Origin: Methylococcaceae bacterium NSM2-1
Lineage (GTDB): Bacteria; Pseudomonadota; Gammaproteobacteria; Methylococcales; Methylomonadaceae
NCBI GenBank assembly: GCA_002256705.1
Contig: NQJI01000046.1
Coordinates: forward strand, 1 to 25,961
Length of the DNA stretch: 25,961 nt
Reading direction: 5' to 3'
This document shows positions 8,581 through 16,406 of the stretch, one piece after another. The first letter of the stretch is position 1, and every line of letters starts with the position of its first letter. The notes under the pieces were generated by a model that was not told where the DNA came from, did not search any database, and worked only from the letters and a program-made list of their open reading frames with translations. A program made the translations under genes and the position numbers.

Positions 8581-9370
8581 TATCAATGAACGTACCAAAA
8601 AGGTTGTTTTGCTATTTTTTATTAGATTAGCGTGTTGAAAATGTACTTGCATCCAATTTGATCAGATTTTGCTTGAGGCAATTTTCGTTGCAACTGGGAT
8701 ATCAGGATTATTTGCTCTTCAATCATCGAAGAGTTTGCACCGAAACTGGCTGGTGTAGTTACTCGAAAATTGTGCAATCAACAGAGATATACGTTAAACG
8801 GCAAATTTTTCGGTTATTTAGAAAAGAATTAGAACTTCATGGTCACTGATGCTGCATGTTGTCCTTGACTATAAAACCGATAAACTGGCCATTTGGATTA
8901 TAACGAGTCCATTGTTAATGGGCACACGGATTTGGTAGACCGAAAAAATAGATGTGTGAATGAGTCCTTTTTTATGTTCGACGATTTGCTGCGACACATC
9001 ATTTTTTAACCAAGCTTCCCTCATCCAGCAAGGAGATCGGTGATGTTGATGAAATTTTGGGCTATCAACTTAACGATCATAAAAACAGGTTGTCAACCCA
9101 TAATAATGGAAAATCAAGGGCAACCCAAAATGCTGAACCATTCGCCCTGGGTCTGTCGAGGGGTGAGCGTGGTAGCGCGCTATTTTGTGGTGTTTATTCT
9201 TGGGTACGATACCAGAACAAGAACAATTTTCACCAGTATTACCAGCGAAGAAAAACTACTAATCACCACTGAATCCGTTCAGGGCAGTGGCTGTTTATGG
9301 TGAGAAAGGTAGTGATTTGCAAGACTCCCCCCATATATATTAAACGGTCACATTTATATAAAACGAAACT
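8581..9370 (+). other. 790-base region without an identifiable gene
   Basis: Short open frames here (for example 8658-8849 and 9040-9303) do not resemble any family I know and lack convincing ribosome sites. The region looks like eroded former coding sequence, lying between the fcl remnant and the next glycosyltransferase. It contains one REP-like element at 9138-9172, reported separately. The last 40 bases before 9371 are AT-rich and may carry the promoter of the next gene. Confidence 0.4.
9138..9172. repeat. REP-like imperfect palindrome
   Basis: The stretch begins CCATTCGCCCTGGGTCTGTC and continues GAGGGGTGAGCGTGG. The left arm CCATTCGCCC pairs imperfectly with the right arm GGGTGAGCGTGG. 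It closely resembles the widespread dispersed intergenic repeat of the form TTCGCCCTGAGCCTGTCGAAGGG (recalled, not searched). One copy is visible in this window, inside the decayed zone. Confidence 0.55.
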
Positions 9371-10219
9371 ATGAGTCACGAGACCGCACCTTTAATTTCC
9401 ATTATCGTCGCTGTATTTAACGGTGTCAAAACGTTGCAGCAATGCATTGACAGTGTTGCGATGCAAACCTATCCAAACAAAGAACTCATAATTATTGATG
9501 GTGGCTCGAATGACGGAACAGTCGATTTGCTGAAGACAAATCAGGAGCAGATTCGTTATTGGATTTCTGAGCCAGATCTAGGTATTTACAATGCCTGGAA
9601 TAAGGGATTGACACAGGCTCAAGGGGAGTGGATTTGCTTTCTTGGTGCAGATGATTTTTTTTGGGATTTGAAGGTGTTAGAACGAATTTCCACGCAACTC
9701 GGAAAGCTTCCTGCTAGCACTCATATTGCCTATGGGCAGATCATGTTAATCAGTACGGACGGTGAAAATCTATATTCCGTCGGGGAGCCCTGGCAGAAAA
9801 TTAAGGAACGTTTCAAGCAGGTTATGTGTATTAATCATCAGGGTGTAATGCACCGACGCGGCTTGTTTGAACAATACGGCAAATTCGATGAGTCATTCCA
9901 CATAACCGGCGATTACGAATTGCTGTTACGCGAGTTAAAAACGTCCGATGCTTTCTTTATTCCTGACATCATTATTGTTGCAATGCGGCAAGGCGGTCTC
10001 AGTAGTAAACCTGCCAATACTTTACTGACAATGCGGGAGTTGAGGCGCGCTCAACGGATGCATGGTCTACCCTTGCCAGGTTGGATATGGTTGATGGCTA
10101 TGGCAAGGGTATATATTCGACTGTTATTATGGAATTTAATAGGCGAGCAGGCGACGAGAAAACTGATTGATTTCGGCAGGAGAATGACTGGGCGACCAAG
10201 CTACTGGACAAAGACATGA
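9371..10219 (+). CDS. Glycosyltransferase family 2 (WcaA-like)
   Basis: The 282-residue product has the full GT-A core: ISIIVAVFNGVKTLQQCIDS (9-28), ELIIIDGGSNDGTVDLL (about 38-54), WISEPDLGIYNAWNKGL and FLGADDFFWD (about 92-101), where ADD is the metal-binding DXD site. CINHQGVMHRRGLFEQYGKFDES and ITGDYELLLRE (about 154-192) make up the acceptor side, typical of colanic-acid-like WcaA enzymes. The C-terminal 60 residues contain a hydrophobic, possibly membrane-associated segment (about 235-260). It lies between two zones of broken genes but itself shows no damage. The ribosome site is weak. Donor sugar unknown. Confidence 0.9.
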   Translation: MSHETAPLISIIVAVFNGVKTLQQCIDSVAMQTYPNKELIIIDGGSNDGTVDLLKTNQEQIRYWISEPDLGIYNAWNKGLTQAQGEWICFLGADDFFWDLKVLERISTQLGKLPASTHIAYGQIMLISTDGENLYSVGEPWQKIKERFKQVMCINHQGVMHRRGLFEQYGKFDESFHITGDYELLLRELKTSDAFFIPDIIIVAMRQGGLSSKPANTLLTMRELRRAQRMHGLPLPGWIWLMAMARVYIRLLLWNLIGEQATRKLIDFGRRMTGRPSYWTKT

Positions 10220-10592
10220 TCATTGCCAGTTAGAGTATGCTTAATGAAGCCACACAAATAGAAGTTTGAGGGCACTTCGAAAGTGCCGTCTCATTATGCC
10301 TAATTTAAAGTCATCTGGATCCGGTAGTGTCAACCAAATCAGCCCGACTCCCCGGTTGAAAAAAATGGATGAGTTGCACTGTCAAAACGGGCACAAGCTA
10401 CAATATATAAGCCAAACAAGAACTGCCATGATTTCTTGCAAAGTTCGAGAGCCGAATCAAACAGATTGTCATTATTTTTGATGGCTCGATAGTTCTATTC
10501 GTTTCGTGGCGTCTCAGCAATCTAAGTCATATGGACAAAGGTTGGTAATGCTGCACAGGATTAAAGCATATTTTTGATGAAGCATGGATAAG
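10220..10592 (+). other. Intergenic stretch with one small hairpin
   Basis: No recognisable gene lies between the GT2 stop and the broken glycosyltransferase. A perfect 7-bp stem with a 3-base loop is at 10271-10287 (GGCACTT, CGA, AAGTGCC). It is not followed by a T-run, so it is a poor intrinsic terminator. The open frame 10266-10481 has no family resemblance and I do not call it. Confidence 0.4.
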
Positions 10593-10961
10593 ATGAATAC
10601 GAAAATAAAACAAAAACTTGTAATTTCGGCCGTTTATTTAGTCGAAGGCGGGCCGCTAACTGTGCTTCGTGATTGTGTACTATTTCCCTCACGGCTTGAG
10701 ACATAGGGATTGCCAATCAGTGAAGCCAAGGCACTGGGCAAGCCTTTGCTAATCGCGGAGCTTCCCTATGCGCATGAAACAGTTGGTACATATGATAAGG
10801 TCAGTTTTATTGATCCCTTTGATGCCATGGGATTGGCTAATAAAATGAAATCCATAATGGATGGAAAGTTTAAATTTTCCGGTGCAGTCACTACCTCTCC
10901 TGGATTACCTTTTGTCAGTGATTGGCGAGAATTATTGATGTTATTGACTGCTAGTCAATGA
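10593..10961 (+). pseudogene. Glycosyltransferase (GT4/group 1) remnant: internal deletion plus amber stop
   Basis: Both ends of a GT-B glycosyltransferase survive in one reading frame. The N-terminus from ATG 10593 reads KLVISAVYLVEGGPLTVLRD, the start of a known group-1 subfamily. Only a few residues later come FPSRLET, an in-frame TAG (10704-10706), then GLPISEAKALGKPLLIAELP and YAHETVGTYDKVSFIDPFDA, the donor-binding C-terminus. Family members have about 350-400 residues; here 122 sense codons remain, so some 250 residues are missing without loss of frame. The TAG sits where relatives usually have Trp (LETWGLP), which fits TGG to TAG. The remaining protein lacks most of both Rossmann folds and cannot be active. 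Its stop overlaps the next gene's first possible ATG. Confidence 0.85.
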
Positions 10962-10990
10962 GTCGTTTTATGGGCAAAGAGATAAGTTCA

Positions 10991-11707
10991 ATGGAAAATA
11001 AAGCTACAGGGAGCACAACAATTGTTTCCATTTCTGTTATCAGTCATATGCAAATGGATTTAATTGACAATCTGCTGGATGACATCAATACACATTGCCG
11101 TGCTTCATCGCTTGAGTTCATTCTTACGCTTAATTTGGATGAATCGCTGCCGGTTTCATTAGACAATTTTTGGTTTCCGATACGGATTATTCGTAATATA
11201 AAGCCGCTTGGATTCGCTGCCAACCAAAATCAGGCATTTTCGCATGCAACAGGGCAATTTTTTTGTGTGATGAATCCCGACATTCGGCTTAATAATGATC
11301 CTTTTCCGGCATTGCTTTCGTGCTTGCAAGATTCTTCCATCGGTGTAGTAGCTCCAGTTGTGCTGGACGAAGGGGGAGAAATGGAAGATAGTGCCCGTTA
11401 TTTTCCTACTCCATTCAAGATACTTTGCAAGGCATTCGGAAAATGTAAGGGAAGCGATTATGTTGTAAAGAATGAGTCGATTTTCCCCGACTGGGTGGGC
11501 GGCATGTTCATGTTATTCCCGAGCGAAATATTCAAGCAGCTGGATGGATTTGATCAAAAATTTTTTCTTTACTATGAAGATGTAGATTTATGCGCCAGAC
11601 TGAGGCTGCTGGGCTATGAAGTGGTTTTAAGTCCGGCTGCCAGGGTAGTTCATCAAGCACGCAGGAGTAGTCATGGCGATTTCAAGTATATGGGCGAAGT
11701 TGATTGA
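10991..11707 (+). CDS. Glycosyltransferase family 2, rhamnosyltransferase (WbbL)-like
   Basis: The product is 238 residues from the ATG at 10991, which has AGAG about 10 bases upstream; an in-frame ATG at 10958 overlaps the preceding stop (ATGA) and would give 249 residues. Motifs are IRNIKPLGFAANQNQAF, FCVMNPDIRL (the DXD equivalent N-P-D), then WVGGMFMLFPSEIFKQLDGF and FFLYYEDVDLCARLRLLGYE, the G-G-A/M and E-D-V-D-L signatures of dTDP-rhamnosyl transferases. The end (HQARRSSHGDFKYMGEVD) stops somewhat before the usual basic tail of relatives, so the last ~15-20 residues may have been lost. It probably adds rhamnose or a similar deoxysugar to the lipid-linked glycan. Confidence 0.8.
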   Translation: MENKATGSTTIVSISVISHMQMDLIDNLLDDINTHCRASSLEFILTLNLDESLPVSLDNFWFPIRIIRNIKPLGFAANQNQAFSHATGQFFCVMNPDIRLNNDPFPALLSCLQDSSIGVVAPVVLDEGGEMEDSARYFPTPFKILCKAFGKCKGSDYVVKNESIFPDWVGGMFMLFPSEIFKQLDGFDQKFFLYYEDVDLCARLRLLGYEVVLSPAARVVHQARRSSHGDFKYMGEVD

Positions 11708-11995
11708 GTCATTCTGATAGTATTGTTGGCAAATACCAAATGGATGTGTCGTCGACTTTGATGTACGATTGTGGCAAATTACTTTTTTTGTAGTTTTGTG
11801 GTTCACATTTAGAATATTGTCTGGTGCTGAATTTCTTTCGTTATTGAGCACAATTTTCCCCGGAAATCGCCCGTAAATTTTTTTTTTTATGAGCAGCTTT
11901 TTGATTTTCACCTGTTATGAAAACTTCCGACATATAAAAATTACTTTATTAAAAGGGCCAAACGTATTTATCCTGCCTATTTTTTGTAATGACTT
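11708..11995 (+). other. AT-rich decayed stretch
   Basis: This 288-base stretch is AT-rich, has a run of T near 11878-11889, and has stops in all frames. No product is recognisable. It is probably eroded coding sequence, and may include the lost start of the small membrane ORF that follows. Confidence 0.35.
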
Positions 11996-12172
11996 ATGCT
12001 TGGGCCTATATTGGAGGTATTAGTTGCTTATGGTTTATCCAAGGAATTCCCCTGGTTGATGTTTATTAAAACTTGTTTATTGTTGATGACCGTGGCTTTT
12101 CTGTTCTTACACTTCATTAAAAAGTCATCTTTGCGTATATTTTCTCATTATGTAGCTGGGAACCATGAGTAG
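11996..12172 (+). CDS. Possible small membrane protein (or 3' end of a decayed gene)
   Basis: An open frame of 58 codons runs from ATG 11996 to TAG 12170-12172, six bases before the next gene. It reads MLGPILEVLVAYGLSKEFPW, then a strongly hydrophobic segment LMFIKTCLLLMTVAFLFLHF, then a basic, polar tail ending HYVAGNHE. The pattern E-x-L-V-A-Y-G-L, F-x-x-x-K, hydrophobic helix, H/K-rich tail recalls the C-terminal half of small two- to three-helix membrane proteins such as DUF5658, but this is a weak resemblance. The N-terminal helix that such proteins have would lie upstream, where frames are broken. It may be a pseudogene. Confidence 0.35.
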   Translation: MLGPILEVLVAYGLSKEFPWLMFIKTCLLLMTVAFLFLHFIKKSSLRIFSHYVAGNHE

Positions 12173-12178
12173 TTTGGC

Positions 12179-13132
12179 ATGAGTATTCTGGTAACGGGAG
12201 CTAATGGTTTTGTAGGCAAACCGCTCTGTGTTGAATTACTTCGGCAAGGTCAAATCGTCCGCGCAGTAACGCGTTCTGCAAATTTACAAGTCGAAAATAT
12301 TGAAGCTGTGTCGGTTTTTACGATAGATGGGAAGACGGATTGGACTGCTGCTTTGTACGGTGTAAATGTAGTCATACATCTTGCAGCTCGGGTGCACGTG
12401 ATGAAGGACACGGCTATTGATGCTTTGGCAGAGTTTCGCAGAGTAAATGTAGAAGGTACCTTGAATCTTGCCCGACAGGCAGTTGAGGCTGGCGTACAGC
12501 GATTCATTTTTATCAGTTCGATTAAGGTGAACGGTGAAGGTACATTTTTGGGGCAGCTTTATACTGCTGAAGATCAGCCAGCCCCGGTTGATCCTTATGC
12601 TATTTCCAAGCGCGAAGCCGAAGATGCATTACGTCAATTAGCTAATGAAACTGGCATGGAAGTGGTGATCATTCGTCCGCCTCTGATATATGGATCGGGC
12701 GTGAAGGCCAATTTCCAGAGCATGATTCGTTGGTTGGATAAAGGCATTCCTTTACCACTGGGTTCTATTCATAATCAGCGCAGTCTGGTCGCATTAGATA
12801 ACCTGATCGATTTAATCTCAACTTGCATTCATCACCCGGCTGCGGCCAATCAAATTTTTATGGTTAGTGATGGCGAGGATCTTTCTACTACCGAATTGTT
12901 GCAGCGTATGGCCGCAGCCTTAGGTAAAAAAGCATGTTTGATGCCAGTACCGGAGTTTTTATTGGTGTGGGGCGCGAGACTGTTGGGAAAGCAAGCGATG
13001 GCGCAGAGACTCTGTGGTTCGCTGCAGGTTGATATTTCCAAGGCGCATGATTTGCTAGACTGGAAGCCACCAGTGAGCGTGGATGAGGCTCTGCGCAAGA
13101 CGGCGCAATATTATATGAAGTTTCGCAAGTGA
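12179..13132 (+). CDS. wbpV: NAD-dependent epimerase/dehydratase, UDP-4-keto-6-deoxy-HexNAc 4-reductase (WbpV/WbpK-like)
   Basis: The 317-residue protein is an extended short-chain dehydrogenase. It has VTGANGFVGKPLC (5-17, the NAD-binding GxxGxxG), VIHLAARVHVM (about 64-74), FISSIKVNGEGT (about 110-121) and the catalytic YAISK (about 139-143), followed by VIIRPPLIYGSGVKANF. In Pseudomonas the related WbpV and WbpK reduce the 4-keto sugar made by WbpM to UDP-QuiNAc or UDP-FucNAc, which the neighbouring WbpL then attaches to the lipid carrier. The same three genes follow here in the same order, joined by 4-base overlaps, which supports this role over a simple UDP-glucose 4-epimerase. Whether the product is the quinovo- or fuco- form cannot be read. 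Confidence 0.8.
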   Translation: MSILVTGANGFVGKPLCVELLRQGQIVRAVTRSANLQVENIEAVSVFTIDGKTDWTAALYGVNVVIHLAARVHVMKDTAIDALAEFRRVNVEGTLNLARQAVEAGVQRFIFISSIKVNGEGTFLGQLYTAEDQPAPVDPYAISKREAEDALRQLANETGMEVVIIRPPLIYGSGVKANFQSMIRWLDKGIPLPLGSIHNQRSLVALDNLIDLISTCIHHPAAANQIFMVSDGEDLSTTELLQRMAAALGKKACLMPVPEFLLVWGARLLGKQAMAQRLCGSLQVDISKAHDLLDWKPPVSVDEALRKTAQYYMKFRK

Positions 13133-14151
13133 TTGAGTTTTGCTGGATTTTTCTCATTGCCTTGATCTCGGCTGCGGTATTGACAGGATTATTGCGCCGG
13201 TACGCATTGGCAACCCGTCTGATTGATATTCCTAATGCACGCAGTTCACATACTAGTCCAACCCCGCGCGGCGGCGGATTATCGATTGTTATTGTATTTT
13301 TGCTGGGTCTTCCGGTTCTTTCAGGGATGGGTGTATTGGCTCCAGAAGCAATGTGGGCACTCTTTGGCGCTGGAGCATGGGTAGCCTTGGTGGGATTTCT
13401 GGATGATCATGGTCACATTCCGGCGCGATGGCGATTAACAGCCCATTTTATCGGGGCGGCGTGGGGACTTTATTGGCTGGGTGGATTGCCGCCTTTAGTG
13501 TTTTTTGGATATTCATTCGATCCGGGTTGGCTCGGGCAAATTCTGGGGCTCTTTTATTTGATTTGGCTGTTGAACCTCTACAATTTTATGGATGGTATCG
13601 ATGGGCTGGCCAGTATCGAGGCGATTACTGTCTGTCTGGGTGGGGCGCTTTTGTATCTGACAGGATCTGAAGCTATTGGACAATGGGCTTTGCCTGTATT
13701 GCTGGCAATGACCGTTGCCGGTTTTCTGTTTTGGAATTTTCCGCCAGCCAGGATTTTTATGGGTGATGCGGGTAGTGGTTTTCTAGGTATCGTGTTAGGA
13801 CTTTTTTCCATTCAGGCGGCATGGATAGCTCCGCAATTTTTTTGGAGTTGGTTGATATTGCTGGGCGTGTTTATCGTGGATGCGACCTGGACTTTGTTTC
13901 GCCGTTTTTTGCGTGGTGAAAAAATCTATGAGGCCCACCGTAGCCATGCTTATCAATATGCATCGCGCTACTATGGATCACACAAGACGGTTTCGCTGGT
14001 TATTGGTGCAATCAATGTGTGCTGGTTGACACCCTGGGCTCTGTGGGTCGGGTTGGCTGGTCTGAATCCATTATTGGGACTGGGGCTGGCTTATGTGCCG
14101 CTAATGTTACTGGCTATCTATTTCCGGGCAGGCGCGAGAGAGTTGGAATGA
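13129..14151 (+). CDS. wbpL: Undecaprenyl-phosphate glycosyl-1-phosphate transferase (WbpL/WecA family)
   Basis: The gene starts at GTG 13129, overlapping the upstream TGA by four bases, and encodes 340 residues with about ten membrane helices. Family landmarks are the PNARSSHTSPTPRGGG loop (about 35-51), VGFLDDHGHIPARWRL with the DD metal site (about 86-101), NLYNFMDGIDGLASIE (about 149-164), FMGDAGSGFLG (about 206-216) and the HRSHAYQYASRYYGSHKTVS loop (about 269-288). Such integral membrane enzymes move a HexNAc-1-phosphate from UDP-sugar to undecaprenyl phosphate, the first step of O-antigen assembly. Its context next to wbpV- and wbpM-like genes suggests UDP-FucNAc or UDP-QuiNAc as donor. 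The related MraY would sit in a cell-wall cluster instead. Confidence 0.9.
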   Translation: MIEFCWIFLIALISAAVLTGLLRRYALATRLIDIPNARSSHTSPTPRGGGLSIVIVFLLGLPVLSGMGVLAPEAMWALFGAGAWVALVGFLDDHGHIPARWRLTAHFIGAAWGLYWLGGLPPLVFFGYSFDPGWLGQILGLFYLIWLLNLYNFMDGIDGLASIEAITVCLGGALLYLTGSEAIGQWALPVLLAMTVAGFLFWNFPPARIFMGDAGSGFLGIVLGLFSIQAAWIAPQFFWSWLILLGVFIVDATWTLFRRFLRGEKIYEAHRSHAYQYASRYYGSHKTVSLVIGAINVCWLTPWALWVGLAGLNPLLGLGLAYVPLMLLAIYFRAGARELE

Positions 14152-16112
14152 TACAAACGCGATTAGCGCACTGGTTTATTGGTCTTCAGCGGCGGTATAA
14201 GGCATTTATACTAATCAGCGCCGATGTGTTTTTTGTTGAGTTCGCGTTTTGGGCGGCTATTTCCTTGCGTTGGGGGATACTGTATATCCCTAAAGGTATT
14301 GAGTGGTATTTGTTTGCCGCGGCGCCTGTTATCGCCGTGCCTATTTTTATCAGACTAGGTTTGTACCGCGCGATTATTCGCTATATCGAGATTAGAGCGC
14401 TATGGACAATTATTCAGGCAACCACGCTTTATGCGCTTGTTTTTGCGTTTGTCGTGTATGAGTCAGGCATCAAATTTATTCCCCGGACAGCCTCTCCGCT
14501 AAATTGGCTAATTGTGATGCTGTTGGTTGGCGGCAGCCGCTTTTTTGCGCGTTGGTGGTTGGGAGAGACTCATTTTCGCTTGGGGGGTGGTCGAAGTGCT
14601 AGCGAATTACGAAAAAAAAATGTAGTGATTTATGGCGCGGGTAGTGCCGGTGTGCAGCTTGCCTCTGCGCTAGCGCACGGGCGTGATTTCAGACCAGTTG
14701 CTTTTATTGATGATGATAAATTATTGCAAAGAAGAAAGGCCAATGGCTTGCGGATATATCCGCTCAGTTCTTTGAGTTATTTGATAGAGCGACACCAGGT
14801 TACAGATGTCTTACTGGCAATGCCTTCGGCGAAGCGGGCACGTATAAGTGAGCTTATCCGCTTGCTGGAGCCTTATGCCGTACATGTGATGTCGATGCCG
14901 GGGTTATCTGATATAGCCCAGGGAAGGGTAACAGTTGATGCGCTTCAGGAAGTTGATATTGCGGATCTCCTGGGACGCAATCCGGTAGCGCCCGATCAAT
15001 CACTGCTTCATGCCACTATTAGCGGCAAAGTAGTTATGGTGACTGGAGCGGGAGGCTCTATAGGATCGGAGTTGTGTCGGCAGATAATTCAGTTGCAGCC
15101 GCTATCGCTGATCCTTTTTGAGTTAAGTGAATTCGCTCTTTATGCCATAGAGAATGAATTGAATCACCTGTTAACCAAGGGCAAGGGCTCCAAACACATA
15201 GAAATTATTACCGTATTGGGTTCGGTTACGAATGCCAAACGCATTGAAAAAGTGTGCAAGGCTTTTAAGGTACAAACAATTTATCATGCAGCAGCTTACA
15301 AGCATGTGCCTATGGTAGAGAAAAACCCCGGAGAAGCTATATGGAATAATATTTTCGGAACTTTACATGCAGCGCAGGCGGCAATAAACGCTGAGGTCGA
15401 ATTATTTGTATTGATTTCAACGGATAAGGCAGTAAGACCGACTAATACGATGGGTGCAACCAAGCGTTTTGCAGAACTGATTTTGCAAGCGCTGAGTTTG
15501 GACGCGGGTCATAAACATCAAACCCGTTTCACCATGGTGCGATTTGGTAATGTTTTAGGCTCATCAGGGTCTGTGGTGCCGTTGTTTAGAGAGCAGATAG
15601 CCAGAGGTGGGCCGGTAACCGTCACAGATGCAAGAATTATCCGTTATTTTATGACTATACCGGAAGCTTCACAGTTGGTCATTCAAGCCGGAGCATTGGG
15701 TCAGGGTGGAGATGTGTTTGTGCTGGATATGGGCGAACCCATCCGAATTCTTGATTTGGCAAAGAGAATGATTCATTTAAGCGGTTTGGAAATAAAAGAC
15801 GAAGAACATCCTTCGGGTGAGATAGAGATTAGTTTTACCGGATTGAGGCCGGGAGAGAAGCTCTATGAGGAACTGTTGATCGGCGATAATGTTTCAGAAA
15901 CCAGTCACCCAAGAATTATGCGTGCAGAAGAGCAGATTATTCCCTGGTTTGAACTGGAAAACATGCTGGAGGCGTTGGAAAAAGCGGCTAAGGATGATGA
16001 TTTTGAGCGAGTAAGAGCTGTATTAAAGCGTGCTGTTTCCGGTTTTGTTCCGCAGTGCGAAATTGGCGACTTGTTATGGAAACGACGTAGCGATGCGATT
16101 CATCATCTCTAA
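14148..16112 (+). CDS. wbpM: UDP-N-acetylglucosamine 4,6-dehydratase (WbpM/FlaA1-like), membrane-bound
   Basis: The chosen start is ATG 14148, which overlaps the wbpL stop (ATGA) and gives 654 residues, the usual WbpM size; upstream in-frame codons only read through wbpL. Four N-terminal membrane helices (about 15-135) precede a first nucleotide-binding fold (VVIYGAGSAGVQLASAL, about 160-176). The catalytic dehydratase domain begins at VMVTGAGGSIGSELCRQI (about 298-315) and has YHAAAYKHVPMVEKNP, LISTDKAVRPTNTMGATKR and TMVRFGNVLGSSGSVVPLF. The MxxxK in TMGATK, instead of YxxxK, is the S-M-K triad typical of WbpM. It converts UDP-GlcNAc to the 4-keto-6-deoxy intermediate used by the WbpV-like reductase. 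It is the last gene of the cluster. Confidence 0.93.
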   Translation: MIQTRLAHWFIGLQRRYKAFILISADVFFVEFAFWAAISLRWGILYIPKGIEWYLFAAAPVIAVPIFIRLGLYRAIIRYIEIRALWTIIQATTLYALVFAFVVYESGIKFIPRTASPLNWLIVMLLVGGSRFFARWWLGETHFRLGGGRSASELRKKNVVIYGAGSAGVQLASALAHGRDFRPVAFIDDDKLLQRRKANGLRIYPLSSLSYLIERHQVTDVLLAMPSAKRARISELIRLLEPYAVHVMSMPGLSDIAQGRVTVDALQEVDIADLLGRNPVAPDQSLLHATISGKVVMVTGAGGSIGSELCRQIIQLQPLSLILFELSEFALYAIENELNHLLTKGKGSKHIEIITVLGSVTNAKRIEKVCKAFKVQTIYHAAAYKHVPMVEKNPGEAIWNNIFGTLHAAQAAINAEVELFVLISTDKAVRPTNTMGATKRFAELILQALSLDAGHKHQTRFTMVRFGNVLGSSGSVVPLFREQIARGGPVTVTDARIIRYFMTIPEASQLVIQAGALGQGGDVFVLDMGEPIRILDLAKRMIHLSGLEIKDEEHPSGEIEISFTGLRPGEKLYEELLIGDNVSETSHPRIMRAEEQIIPWFELENMLEALEKAAKDDDFERVRAVLKRAVSGFVPQCEIGDLLWKRRSDAIHHL

Positions 16113-16290
16113 CGAAAAAAATTTGTTGAATTGTGTCTCTATAAAAAATTTTTGCTCTCATTACAATGTTGCTATAAATAGCAGCACCTGCGAACAATAC
16201 GGTTGAAATAATGAATTGACCGGAAATGAAACTCCAGATACCGGCAATAAACATTAAGCCAATGATTATATCTTTGTTGACGTTGTTCAT
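15988..16290 (-). CDS. Possible small membrane protein, convergent with wbpM
   Basis: A minus-strand open frame of 100 codons starts at ATG 16288-16290 with a GGA about 10 bases upstream. It begins MNNVNKDIIIGLMFIAGIWS, continues with FISGQFIISTVLFAGAAIYS, then NIVMRAK. That gives two helices with a polar start, which is gene-like. From about 16112 downward the frame is antisense to the end of wbpM and looks like chance translation, so the natural protein may be only about 45-60 residues, with a lost stop codon. No family is recognised. Treat as tentative. Confidence 0.4.
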   Translation of the reverse strand: MNNVNKDIIIGLMFIAGIWSFISGQFIISTVLFAGAAIYSNIVMRAKIFYRDTIQQIFFVRDDESHRYVVSITSRQFRTAEQNRKQHALIQLLLAQNHHP

Positions 16291-16352
16291 TAGTTGGATC
16301 CTGTATTAAGGTTTAGAAATTTTTATCCAGTTTTGTTGCTGTTTTGCAAATT

Positions 16353-16381
16353 TTGTTGCGTTGTTACATGGGTGCTACTAT
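16353..16381 (+). promoter_or_regulatory. Candidate sigma-70 promoter for the LysR operon
   Basis: TTGTTG at 16353-16358 and TACTAT at 16376-16381 are separated by 17 bases, the preferred spacing. Transcription would start near 16388 and leave a leader of about 150 bases before the GTG at 16540. The -35 box matches the consensus at four of six positions. This is prediction only. Confidence 0.4.
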
Positions 16382-16392
16382 ACAGGGATATT

Positions 16393-16406
16393 TATTGTAT
16401 ACAATA
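16393..16406. promoter_or_regulatory. Perfect 14-bp palindrome, candidate operator
   Basis: TATTGTATACAATA is identical to its reverse complement and lies just downstream of the predicted start of transcription. It contains T-N11-A as in LysR boxes, and also the TNGTATACNA core seen with some GntR-type regulators. Since it precedes a LysR gene, autoregulation is a natural guess, but the palindrome is also AT-rich enough to occur by chance. Confidence 0.4.

Noticed and set aside
8658..8849. Open frame of 63 codons, considered as a transposase remnant
   Set aside because: No catalytic motif or terminal inverted repeats could be found; composition is not convincing.
9040..9303. Open frame of 87 codons between fcl remnant and GT2
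   Set aside because: It runs through the REP-like element, has no ribosome site that I trust and no recognisable family; kept as part of the unassigned region.
14019..14147. Longer wbpM start giving 697 residues
   Set aside because: The extra 43 residues read through the end of wbpL in another frame; ATG 14148 forms the usual ATGA overlap and gives the normal family length.
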